A DNA stretch of 64,000 bases, from positions 340,102 through 404,101 of the forward strand of contig JAREIK010001479.1 of assembly GCA_029783825.1 (NCBI GenBank), written 5' to 3'. Shown here in pieces: positions 36,285 to 45,999 of the stretch. The notes below the pieces were generated by a model. The model searched no databases. It had not been told where the DNA came from and was given only the letters and a program-made list of their open reading frames with translations. Source of the stretch: Sapria himalayana (taxonomy: Eukaryota; Streptophyta; Magnoliopsida; Malpighiales; Rafflesiaceae). Numbering within the stretch: position 1 is the first letter of the stretch; every line of letters begins with the position of its first letter. The position numbers were made by a program, and so were the translations under genes.

Positions 36285-37600
36285 TGCTCTATTTATGATT
36301 GCACATATGTGATTCACCCCTCGCCCTTGCTAGTATATCTAGTGTGATTTACTAACTTTCTCCTTCTCTCGGTTTATTCTGCCTTCTATCTTTTCACTTC
36401 CTTTTGCATCTTATTTTGTTATTCTCTTTCCATTCGTGGTTCAAAGATTTGGTCCATTTTCTTTCCAAGGAGTCCTCAAGCTCTTTATATAATATTTCTT
36501 AATGACTTTGCCTCTATCAATCTTACATTCTTTTTTATATCAATAGTCTTTCTTTTTCTTGATTTTCTTGTCTCCTCCTTTACTACTGCACAAAACATAA
36601 CAACCCTACCTATCCCATCACTTGACTCAAATCATACAACATTCATATTCTTCTCTACCTATTTTTCCCTCTATCCCATTCCCTTTTAAAATTACATCCT
36701 CACATGTAAGACGTCTTAAAATAAATTTTGATAATTTATTTGTGCTCCTCTCTTTCCTTATTTTACTTTGTTGATCAACCCTTCCTTGCCATTGTATTTT
36801 GCTCTAATCTTCCAGCTTCTATACTTTATATCCATTCTTCAGCCATGCTTCCTTAATCTGCGAATTCTTTATATGCCGATATTGCCTGTGTCTCCCTCCC
36901 AATGTCCTGTAGACACTCCACTTTTTCTGTAAGCACATATGCTATAGGAAAAACATGTATCTACAATTACATATTTAAATATATATTCATTTATTTACCC
37001 TGTAAACCCCAAGGCACATACACTACACCACTCCTACATAGCACATATACTACAAGTAAAACAAATATAATATGCTTTGTTATACTATAATATGGATAAC
37101 TTTTTGTGCATTATAATCCCTGCAAGCATATACTACAGACACATATACTGCCTAACATTTAAAGATATGTCTACAAGTACCTTCTACCATATGTATACCT
37201 TTTAGCCCTTGATCATTGGCTGCATAGAAACCCTTATAAAAGATCAATCTAACCTCTACCTTTCCATATTACCTACTCACTTCACTATGACCCTTTGCTT
37301 CACAGATACCTTGTAGTCCCTCTGCAACACAGTCAAAGCCCACATCCCTTGATAGGCTGTATATATGCTATGAAAGAATTACCTTTCCACAGCACATGAC
37401 TTAACCAACTTCCTGCCTCCCCCTTGTCAAAGATGATACCTGCCAATGAAATCACACACTTTCCGAGACCATCCCCCTTTACCTTCTAAGATCTTCCATT
37501 ACCTGAAAAATCAAATAACACCAAAAAAAAAAATACAAAGAAGATATTATTATTTAATGATCTATTTCTCCCAACCCTAGCCTTCCATTATATGTCACTC
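36285..37600 (-). other. Pyrimidine-rich flank, possibly LINE 3' region
   Basis: Follows the RNase H end of the minus-strand LINE at 37635. It is C/T-rich but otherwise ordinary. No poly(A) boundary or target duplication could be fixed, so how far the LINE extends leftward is unknown. Confidence 0.35.
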
Positions 37601-37634
37601 CCCCCCTCCCCTTTTTGGTCACTTATAACCTAAC

Positions 37635-38150
37635 TTATGGTCTCTCTTTATGTAACCTAACATATGGGAAACCCATTTCATCTAACATTGACATTCCTTT
37701 AAATCTATCCGAGACATTCTCCATGTCAATCTCTTGTGACCCTTTTTTTAAACCCTCGTCTGCTAGTTTATCTGCTAGTGCATTGGCCTCCCTAATCGTG
37801 TGCGTAATTGTTCCATTCAACTCTCTCAACTAATTCTTAATTTTTTCTATCTCCTCCTCATATCTCCACATTTCCTCTTTTTTTGTCGCCAAGCCCACTA
37901 ACAGACTTGAATCCACTTGGAACATGATATTTTCAGGTTTTTATCTTTACAAATTTGGAAGCCTTTTTGCAAAGCTAGTATCTTTGCATGCAAAGCTGAA
38001 ACGGTCTTTCCTCATATCATAAATGCTTTGATTATCCTTCCTTCCATATCCCTTATCGCCCATCCCCCTCCCCCCGCTCCCATTTTCTTTTTAAAGCTCT
38101 CATCCGTGTTAAGTGCTAGCATCCCCTGAGTGGGCTTACTCCATGCGAAG
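37635..38150 (-). pseudogene. LINE RNase H domain, broken
   Basis: The minus-strand reading near 38140 gives FAWSKPTQGMLALNTDESFK then GWAIRDMEGRIIKAF. These match the first beta strands of LINE-type RNase H (W.KP..G...LN.D.S and RD..G). Near 37800 it gives THTIREANALADKLADEGLK, the conserved H..RE.N..AD.LA.G end. In-frame stops lie between. In the intact enzyme this domain removes template RNA during target-primed reverse transcription. Confidence 0.8.
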
Positions 38151-38199
38151 CTTTTAACTCCCAGTAACTTAACCTTTTTTAAAGTGAGCCCCCATGAAC

Positions 38200-39180
38200 T
38201 TTCATCTTTCTTTTAGTTTTCATATTCTCTTACTTTTATAGGAATTATTGCTGAAATGCTCGAGCTCTCCCTTTTTATTTCTTCTAGAATGTTCTTGGAA
38301 TTCATTGGGATTCCTTCAAACCTTCTCTTGTTTCTGGCTTTCCACATGCACCAAATCACTATGTGTAAGACATTTTTTCTAACCCATTTGAGTGATTAAT
38401 TTATCGTGTCTTCTAATCTCTAGCTATTTAGTCTGTCTTTTAGTGTGACTTCTTTCAATCTAACTTGAGCAGTTACCTCCAGTGGATTCCATACTTCTGT
38501 CGTGATCTTTCCTTTTGAAAATAAATGATATATATTTTCTACTACTGCTAAACATCATTCACATCTTGAAGCAAGTCTTATTCCTTTTCCTTGTATACTC
38601 TCATCTATATAGATTGATTTTGAAAGAGTAAATTTAAACATTTGTTGTGGTTGCCGTCTACTTCTCACTAACATTTTGGCAAACTTAAGACTAAATTTAC
38701 CTTGCGCAATCAACGTCCATCTCGACCCACTCTTATTTAATTGAGTGAGCCTCTGCTAGTTACTAGTGCTCTATCATTAGCTTACAGGCTTTAGTAGCCT
38801 TCTTTGAATCTTTAAATGCATTATTTTCTAATTCATATTTGCCTCTTATAAACTTAACCCAATGACTTCCATTTTTTTACTCTCCACCAGTTTTTGCATG
38901 CCCAAACATTGGTCACATTTTTTAGGAAGATGAATCTTAACTTAGTCTCCTCCTTAGGGATGCATACATCCTCCCATTTCTGCTAATGCAGCTTTAGTTT
39001 TCCCTCTTTCTTTTTTGGGGATTGGATTGTCATGCGCATATGTGCTAACATACTATGAAGAACATGTGAGATTAACGTTATTCTTTCGGCCATGCTTAAT
39101 AAATCCTCCTTCCATATAACTATTTTCCCTTTGATTTTTTCTATAAGGGAGGATAAGTACTCCTCCCTCACCCTACCCTA
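38200..39180 (-). pseudogene. LINE C-terminal RT connection region, broken
   Basis: At 39171-38983 the minus strand reads EEYLSSLIEKIKGKIVIWKE then DLLSMAERITLISHVLHSML. This matches the block after the polymerase domain in plant LINEs (..W....LS..GR.TLI..VL..). Near 38390 it reads LKWVRKNVLHIVIWCMWKAR N, typical of the zf-RVT region (W..W..RN). Stops and frame changes interrupt it. Confidence 0.75.
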
Positions 39181-39339
39181 ATGTATTGGGCATCCCAAAT
39201 ATATGAATGCTTCTTTCTTTTGGGAAAATTTGATTACCTGTTTAATTCTTTGAGCAACATTTTCATGTGCTTTTCTTGTTATTATGAATTGATATTTTCT
39301 TTTATTTAGTATATGCCATTTTAAGTGTTTCGAACAGTG

Positions 39340-39920
39340 TCATCATATTACACATGGATTTGTTGCTCACATTTGTGAAGACTATGACATCACCCACGTA
39401 TGTCAGACAACCAACTAATAGTGTGTTATTTAGTTGTTTAAATGTTAGGATCTTCCCCCCTCTCATTCTCTATTTCATATTTAAAATTAACAATTCTAAA
39501 TATATTTTAAATAGGGAAGGTGAAAGTGGCCCCCCTTGTCTTAAAACTCTTACCAATTTAAACAATCCACCCATTTGTCCTTTTATAAGGATTTTAACCC
39601 ATACGATTAATATACATTTGTACATCGAGTCTATCAAAAATTTTGAAAATTTCATTTTTCTCATTAAGAAACATAAGGTATCTCATTCAACTCTATCAAA
39701 GGCTTTTGATAGGTCCAGTTACATTACCATATTATGCCCTCTTATCCCAATTCTAATCTTCCTCATCATTTCTAAAGTTAAGCTTATGTTTTCCATCATT
39801 AATCTATTTTTTAACAAATCATGCTTGCTCAATTGAAATAATACTGGGCAATATTTTGCTTAGCCTATTCTGGAGCAATTTTGCTAGGATCTTATAACCC
39901 ATGTTGCCTAAGCTGATCGG
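39340..39920 (-). pseudogene. LINE reverse transcriptase core, active site mutated
   Basis: Minus-strand motifs appear in order: [20 protein letters not shown] (about 39900) with a stop in the following block; motif A, LDLSKAFDRV (about 39718-39689), keeping its Asp; motif B, LRQGGPLSPSLFKIYLELL (about 39540); and motif C near 39400. Motif C reads TYVGDVIVF where FADD/YADD is required, so the first catalytic Asp is replaced by Gly. Frame changes and stops separate the motifs. The enzyme cannot be active. Confidence 0.85.
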
Positions 39921-40879
39921 CCTATAATTCTCACATCTTTATGGATTGTCCATCTTTGGTACTGAAACTATGAAAAAGCTGACCTAAGCTTTTGTGATAT
40001 CTGTGTCTGTGAATATCCATGGAATCTTTAGGACTAACTCCTTCTTGATTATGTTCCATCATCTTTGAAAAAACCATTAATCTAGCCATCTAGACCTGTT
40101 GCACTTTCTGTATTTATACTATAAATGGCTTCTTTTACTTCCTCCTCTTTAAACTCTGCTAATCTTTTGTATCATTTTCTAACACGTTTTGTTTAATGGC
40201 TTGCATTAAGAAGCTCCCCATTTGCTTTGCTATCCCGTATAAGTGACTTTTTAAAAAATTCTCTATGTATTCTTGTATTTCTTCTTCTTTCTATTGCCAT
40301 TTACCCTCTGAATCTTTTATACCTTTAATTTTTTTGTTTTTGAGTCCTTATTTTAGTAATTGCATAAAAGAATTTCGCATTTCTATCTCCTTTCTTTAGC
40401 TATTTTATTTTGGCTATTTGTTTCTAGAAAGCTTTTTCCATGCGTAACCTCAATCTTAGTTCAGCCTTCGTTTTACTTCATTCCTAATTTCCTCCTTTTG
40501 ATCCCTTTCATATTTTATTTACAGTCTTGTTACCTTTGCCTTTACCTCTTGAATCCTCTTACTAACGTCTCTAAAAAACTTTTTATTCCTTTGTCCCAGT
40601 CATATCTTTAGTTTACACATCTTTGATACTAATATTTGTAGTGGATTGCCTAAAGTTGGTTCTAACCAAGAGTCCTTAACTACCTTATCAAAACCATCAT
40701 GCGTACCCCACATATTTTGGAATAAAAAATGTTTGTCTTATCTCACTCTTTTGGATTCTTAAGACTAGTGGGCTATGGTTTGAACAAGTTCTGTTCATGT
40801 GTCTAACCCCTATATCTCCAAAGGTCTCCACCCATTTTGCTTTATATAAGACTTTAATCAATCTAGACAAGATTGCTCC

Positions 40880-41330
40880 TCTCTTTTTTTAGTTATTAAA
40901 CCAAGTGGATTTTGAGCCTAAGAAGTCTGCTTCAAGCAGATTTATGTTGACAATCGCATCATTAAAGTGAGCTATTGCCTCCACTTCTGGGGCTCTTCCC
41001 CCTTTCTTTTCACTGTGATTCTTAATTACATTAAAGTCACCTCCTATAATATATGGCTTGTTCTTTGCTGACAGCTCCCTCATCTCATGCCAAAAAATCT
41101 TCCTATCTTCTTTTACATTTTTTTGCATACACCACCAATATTATTGCTTCTGTTTGATTTCGTATTTTGAAATTAATTATTTGCTCTGAATCTTTTATGA
41201 TTTCAATTTATATTTTATCTTCCCACATAATCCATATTTTACTATTGGTATTTGCAAATACATTTCCAAACCTCATTATCTTTTTATAATTAACTAGCTG
41301 GTCTTTACCAACCATCGATTCAACTATTAC
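40880..41330 (-). pseudogene. LINE endonuclease domain, broken
   Basis: At 41128-40889 the minus strand encodes an open segment with KNKPYIIGGDFNVIKNHSEK, the GDFN motif of APE-type LINE endonucleases, then GGRAPEVEAIAHFNDAI and LGSKSTWFNN (the G..TW.N block). Upstream, KIWIMWEDKI (about 41235) is the usual preceding block but lies in another frame and ends in a stop. Its role in an intact element is to nick target DNA to prime reverse transcription. Confidence 0.8.
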
Positions 41331-41432
41331 AACCATTTTGATTTTATATATTTTAATAACTTTTTTAGTTTATTTATCAAAGGACTATTAGGTACTCCTC
41401 TTATATTTCAATACAAGCAACTATCCATTATA

Positions 41433-41963
41433 TAGAGGTGTCAACCGGGCCAGGCCGGCTAAGTCCTACACAAAGCATGACATGATTCGGTCGTGCCTAG
41501 GCTGACTCGGCATGGGAATTTTTCGTGCCCGGGCTCGTGTCGTACCCGACCACGGCACCAATCGTGCCGTGCCGTGCCGAGGCCAACTAGGCCTCATGTC
41601 GTGTCTGGCCTAACACGCTATCATGGCCCGTTGGCACGGTACCTCGGCACGAGCCGAGAAACCAAATTTTTTAAAAAAATTAGAATTTTGGGTGGGGTGA
41701 CCAGTGAGACGGCATGGGTCGAAACCCTAATTTTTTTAAAATTAGGGGTTCGGCGCATGATGGTACAACGGCACGCAGCCAAACCCCTAATTTTTTTTAT
41801 ATTAGGGGTTATGCCGACCGGGATGAACCCAATGGATTCGTGCCGAGTTGACCTCCACAAATCCATTCCGGGCCAAGCACACCACGGTATAGTAATCGTG
41901 TCGTGCTGGCCCGGCACGAAAGCATGGCATGGCCAGCCCGGCACGTCTCGTTTGACACCTCTA
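41433..41963. mobile_element. Non-autonomous hAT element C, inside the LINE
   Basis: The 531-bp element has termini TAGAGGTGTCAA and TTTGACACCTCTA. The flanking 8-mers CCATTATA (41425-41432) and TCATTATA (41964-41971) differ at one base. It matches element A at 11021-12074 over its full length apart from A's inserted LTR: shared blocks include TCGTGCCTAGGC, GACCACGGCACCAATCGTG, TTGGCACGGTACCTC and AAACCCCTAATTTTTTTTAT. It separates the ORF1 remnant from the endonuclease of the LINE, so it inserted after the LINE did. Confidence 0.9.
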
Positions 41964-42219
41964 TCATTATATGTAAATTTAGCTTGTGCCCTAGTTGTGC
42001 TTTTTGATTTATCAAGTATTTTTTATATATTTCATGATGGCTTACTTGAACTAGGTTGCACTTGTTCAATCCTTATTGTTAATTCATTTTGTTCTTTTCC
42101 CAAATACATTCTTATAATCATAATTTCTTATATCATCTTGTCTCTAGTATAGGAGTCTCTTCTCACTTTACCCTTTCTAAATCATCTTGTGCCTTGTTTA
42201 GTTCCAACTTGTGAGGCTC

Positions 42220-42540
42220 CTAGTTTTTATTAAACAAGGTGCAACTTTTAGATTCCGACTCATAGTATGAGTGGAGATCATCCTCTAACCATCTATATTC
42301 ATCTTCTCTCTTCCTTTCTATTTTCATCACTTTCTTCCTCTTCCTTCTCCTCCCTATTGCCAATTCTTTCTTCCTCCCTTCTGCCCATTCTCTCTTCCTC
42401 ACTTCTGCCCATTCTCTCTTCCTCACTTCTGCCCATTCTCTCTTCCTCACTTCTGCCCATTCTCTCTTCCTCACTTCTGCCCATTCTCTCTTCCTCACTT
42501 CTGCCTCTACTCCCTGCCTTTCTCCTACCCATTCAACATC
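42220..42540 (-). repeat. 24-bp coding tandem repeat in LINE ORF1
   Basis: The plus strand repeats CATTCTCTCTTCCTCACTTC plus TGCC about six times (roughly 42385-42510). On the minus strand this encodes the octapeptide RKREWAEV in tandem. It lies between the CCHC knuckle of ORF1 and the hAT insertion, so it is probably a charged linker of the LINE's RNA-binding protein that expanded by slippage. Confidence 0.9.
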
Positions 42541-42559
42541 CTCCCTCCTAGCATCTCTT

Positions 42560-43363
42560 CTTCCCTCCTACAACTTCTCCTCCCTTGTACTCATTCTCCT
42601 GCCCATTCAACATCCCCCCCCCTCCTAGTATCTCTCCTTGCTTTGTTTATGCCAATTCTCTCTCACTTTCTCGTGCCCATTCTACCACCCTATCTCTAAG
42701 CCTCTTCCCTTCCTTTGCTTCTGTCCCATTCTCTTTCTCCTCCCACTTCTCTACTTCTTTTTGATTTTGTGGAACCATTGTATACAGTTCAGCCCCTTTG
42801 TATCCCTTCCTAACCCATTTGTTTTTGTTCCTTTTCCTATCTATCTCAAACATATTCTGTGTCCCCTCTTTCCTAACCTCCTGCCATGCATTCGTTTACA
42901 TCATGTCCCATTTTCTTATAGTTGTCACAATTGCTAGGGGTGAATTCTGAAATTATGGGTTTCCAATACCCATTATCCCCATCACTTCCAACACACACAC
43001 CCTATATGGTGGCGAAATTAGAAGATTAACTTCTATACACACCTTAGCTACACTCGACCTTATAATGCAAGCCGTAGCCTCATCCATAAACATGGGTTTA
43101 CCCAAACAGAGAGCAATGGAGTAGAGAACATGTTTGTTAAAAAGATGAATCGAAAGTTTATGAAGATAAAACCATACCAGGGGCAATAGAGATTCCTTTA
43201 ATAGAGTGAAATATGACATCCACATAAATATTCTCATAGGATATCTCATGATGAGCCATTGCCTTCGTATCAATATTCTGTGGAAGTCCTCTTCCACTAG
43301 GAATTGTAAGAATATATGTTTACCATCGAAAAATGTCAATTTAACCACTTGTTTTAGCTTCAT
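42560..43363 (-). pseudogene. LINE ORF1: DUF4283-type domain and CCHC knuckle
   Basis: The minus strand from 43363 encodes 136 residues starting MKLKQVVKLTFFDGKHIFLQ with FLVEEDFHRILIRRQWLIM, a WFYLHKL block and GKPMFMDEAT, then VAKVCIEVNLL. This is the pattern of the plant DUF4283 domain that heads LINE ORF1 proteins. A stop follows. In another frame at about 42935-42890 the reading CDNYKKMGHDVNEC is a CCHC zinc knuckle with its second Cys changed to Tyr. Downstream the chain is rich in Lys, Glu and Arg. Expected role: binding of LINE RNA. Confidence 0.75.
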
Positions 43364-43546
43364 AATAGTGAAGAATGCTTGAATATCTTGAAATTGAGGC
43401 TTTCCATGAGAAAATTTGCTTATTTAGGAATAGTTTAAGGGATTGGCAAGTTTCGTGATAGCTAACTTTTAAAAATACAATGCTGGTTCTTCATTTTTTA
43501 TTATATTTTTTAGAGAGAATAGAGTGGTATCTTTGTAAATGCTTGC

Positions 43547-43577
43547 AAATGATTTCTTATTAGTTAAGAAATCATTT
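43547..43577. other. 13-bp perfect inverted repeat (hairpin)
   Basis: The arms AAATGATTTCTTA (43547-43559) and TAAGAAATCATTT (43565-43577) are separated by five bases. It lies between the LINE 5' end and polypyrimidine tract 2. No T-run suggests a terminator; its role is unknown. Confidence 0.8.
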
Positions 43578-43689
43578 GTATCCATTTTGACTTTAAATTG
43601 AGCTTTTTTCACTCAAAAAAGTGTTTTCTCTTTCTAGAAGTACCTCTTTCTCTCTCTAGAATTTAGAATTGCAAGTTTTCAAAAAAGAA

Positions 43690-45230
43690 TTTTTTTTCCT
43701 TCTTCTTATTTTTCTTTTACTTTTTCTTTTTCTTCTAATTCTTCTTTTTCTTATTCCATTTTCTATTTCTTTTTCCATTTTCTTATCTTTTTTAAATTCT
43801 TCTAATTCTACATCTTCTTCTCCATCTTTTTCTTCGATTGCTTATTCTTCTGCTTCTTATTATAAAAAATATTTTTCATCATGTTCTTCTTCTTCTTCTT
43901 CAGGTTTTTTTTTCTTCTTATTCTAGTATTACTTCTTCTTCTTCCACTACTACTACTACTTCTCTTTCTTTTGCTTCTACTTCTTCTCCTTATTATTATT
44001 CTTCTTATTTTGCTTATTATTATTCTTCTTCTTTTATTTATTCTTCTTCTACTACTACTACTACTACTTGTTTTTCTTCTACTACTACTTCTTCTTTTTC
44101 TTTATTTTCTCCTGCTTCTTCTATTGCTTTTTCTTCAACATCTTTTTCTTCTTCTACTTATTCTCTTTTTTTTATTCTTCATCTTATTCTTTTTTTTAAT
44201 TCTTTTTATTCTTCATCTACTTCTACTTCTTATTTTTCTTATTCTACTTCTTCTTCATCACCTAACTTTTATTCTTCTTCTACAACTTCTTCCACTTCCA
44301 CTCATTCTTCTTCCCCTTCTTCTCCTTTTCTTCTACTACTTCTTATTCTTCCTCTTCTTATACTTCTTATTCTTTTTATTCCTCTTTTTATTCTTTTTTT
44401 TTGTTATTCTTATTATTATTCTTCTGCTTCATCATATTATTATCTTTTTCTACTTCTTATGCTTCTTCTTCTTTCTTTTGCTTCTTTTCTTCTTCATCTT
44501 ATTATTATGACTCTAGTACTTTTTATGCTTCTTGTTTTACATTTTCTTTTTCTACTTTTACTCCTTATGTTTCTACTTCTTCATTTTAATCTTTTTTGTA
44601 TTGTCTTCTTTTTTTTCTTTTTCTTCTTCTTCTACTTTTTCTCATTATTCTAGTTATTCTAATTTTTTTTCTACAACTACTTTTTCTGTTTCTTTTTCTT
44701 CTTTTACTCCTTGTTCTTACTCTTCTCCTTCTTTTTATTATTATTCTTGTTTTTGATCTTCTTCTAATTCTTCTTCTATTTGTTCTTTATTTTATTATTA
44801 TTCTTCTTCTCTTTATTCTAATTCTTCTTGACTCTTTTTTTTCTTCTTCATCTTTCTTCTTCATTTTCTTTTTTTTCTTAATCTTATTCATCTTATTCAT
44901 TTTCTTCTTCTTATTATTTACTTCATCATCATCATCATCTTCTCATTCTCTTTATCATCTTTTTCTTTTCTCCTACTCCTTTTTCTTCTTCTTCTCATTA
45001 TTCTTCTTCTCATTCTCCTTCTTATCATTCTTTTGCTTTTTCTTATCCTTCTTCTCCTTCTTTTTCTTCTTATTTTTCTTCTTTTTCAACTTATTGTCCA
45101 TCTTCTTATTCTTTATCTTCTTTTTTTACTTATTTTCTATATTCTTTTTCTTTTTCTCCTTCTCCTTTTCCTTCTTCTTCTCCTTCAACTTGTTTTTTTT
45201 GTTATTTTTCTTCTTCTTTTTCTTTTATTC
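43690..45230 (+). repeat. Giant polypyrimidine tract 2, left part
   Basis: About 1.5 kb of plus-strand pyrimidine: mostly TTC with (CTA)n patches at about 43950-43966 and 44050-44070. It continues on the far side of the hAT element at 45239-48627. Open frames through it are low-complexity Phe/Ser/Leu/Tyr and are not genes. Confidence 0.95.
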
Positions 45231-45238
45231 GTTATTTG
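45231..45238. repeat. 8-bp target duplication, left (GTTATTTG)
   Basis: GTTATTTG precedes copy 3 and ATTATTTG follows it at 48628-48635; seven of eight bases match. Confidence 0.8.
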
Positions 45239-45556
45239 TAGAGGTGTCAATCGGGCCGGGCCGATCCAGCCCGGCACGAGAGAAAACTGTGCCCGGGTCA
45301 GGCACGTGCCATGCCGTGCTTGACTCGGCACGGGTTCGTCCAGTGCCGGGTGTCCCTCGAGCCTACTACCTATGGCTACGGGCTACACCGCGATAGAACC
45401 ACGCACCTCCCGCAAAAAAGACCACGTGTCGGGCCCAATCAGACCCGTCCCGCGGTCCCACTTCTACAAGGCCCAAACCGACCCAGATTTCCCAACGGGA
45501 AAAAAAAATTAATATAAAATTATATTTTCAGCCGTTGGATCTCACCTCCAACAGTT

Positions 45557-45595
45557 AGGGGGCAGAATCCAACGGCCCTCATGATTCTGCCCCCT
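45557..45595. other. Conserved hairpin in the hAT leader
   Basis: The arms AGGGGGCAGAATC (45557-45569) and GATTCTGCCCCCT (45583-45595) pair perfectly over 13 bp with a 13-base loop. The same arms occur in copy 2 (25160-25172 and 25186-25198) and in degenerate form in copy 1 (about 16857-16905). An overlapping pair, GCCGTTGGAT and ATCCAACGGC, adds a second possible fold. Confidence 0.85.
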
Positions 45596-45999
45596 AAAAA
45601 ATTCAAAAAAATTCAAAAAAATTATTTTTTTATAAAAAATTAATATCTTTAATTTATAAATTACACCCCCTCTCTTTAACATTTATGTTTTTCAAAAATA
45701 TAAATTCTCTCAAATTTTTCTATTTCTCTCTCTCAAAAATCTTGCTTCTCTCTCTCGGGCCTCGGGATTTTGGCATTCAGCTTGGATTTTCGGGAATCTC
45801 GACTTAATTTTTGAACATTAGAGCTTGACTGCGGTGCACCATGCATGTGACCGACCTCACTGCTTTTACCGGGTAATTTATTTTATTGTTTTTTTAAATC
45901 TCTCTCTCTATAGTTTCTCTCTTTAGACCAAAATAAGAAAAATTAAAATCAGTCTTCCATTCTTAATTAAACTATTCTTAAAAACAAAAATCATAAAAA

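Larger units (their letters stand above)
37600..43400 (-). mobile_element. Broken L1-type LINE with RNase H
   Basis: Reading the minus strand from right to left, the order is: an ORF1 (gag-like) with a DUF4283-type domain and CCHC knuckle, a tandem octapeptide repeat, an inserted hAT element (41433-41963), an endonuclease with a GDFN motif, a reverse transcriptase, a thumb/connection region, and an RNase H domain. This is the plan of plant L1-clade LINEs that carry RNase H. Every domain contains stops or frame changes and the RT active site is mutated. Exact 5' and 3' ends and target duplications were not identified. Confidence 0.85.

Noticed and set aside
42361..42540. Regular spaced repeats that might suggest a CRISPR array
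   Set aside because: Units are contiguous 24-bp coding repeats without spacers, in a plant LINE.
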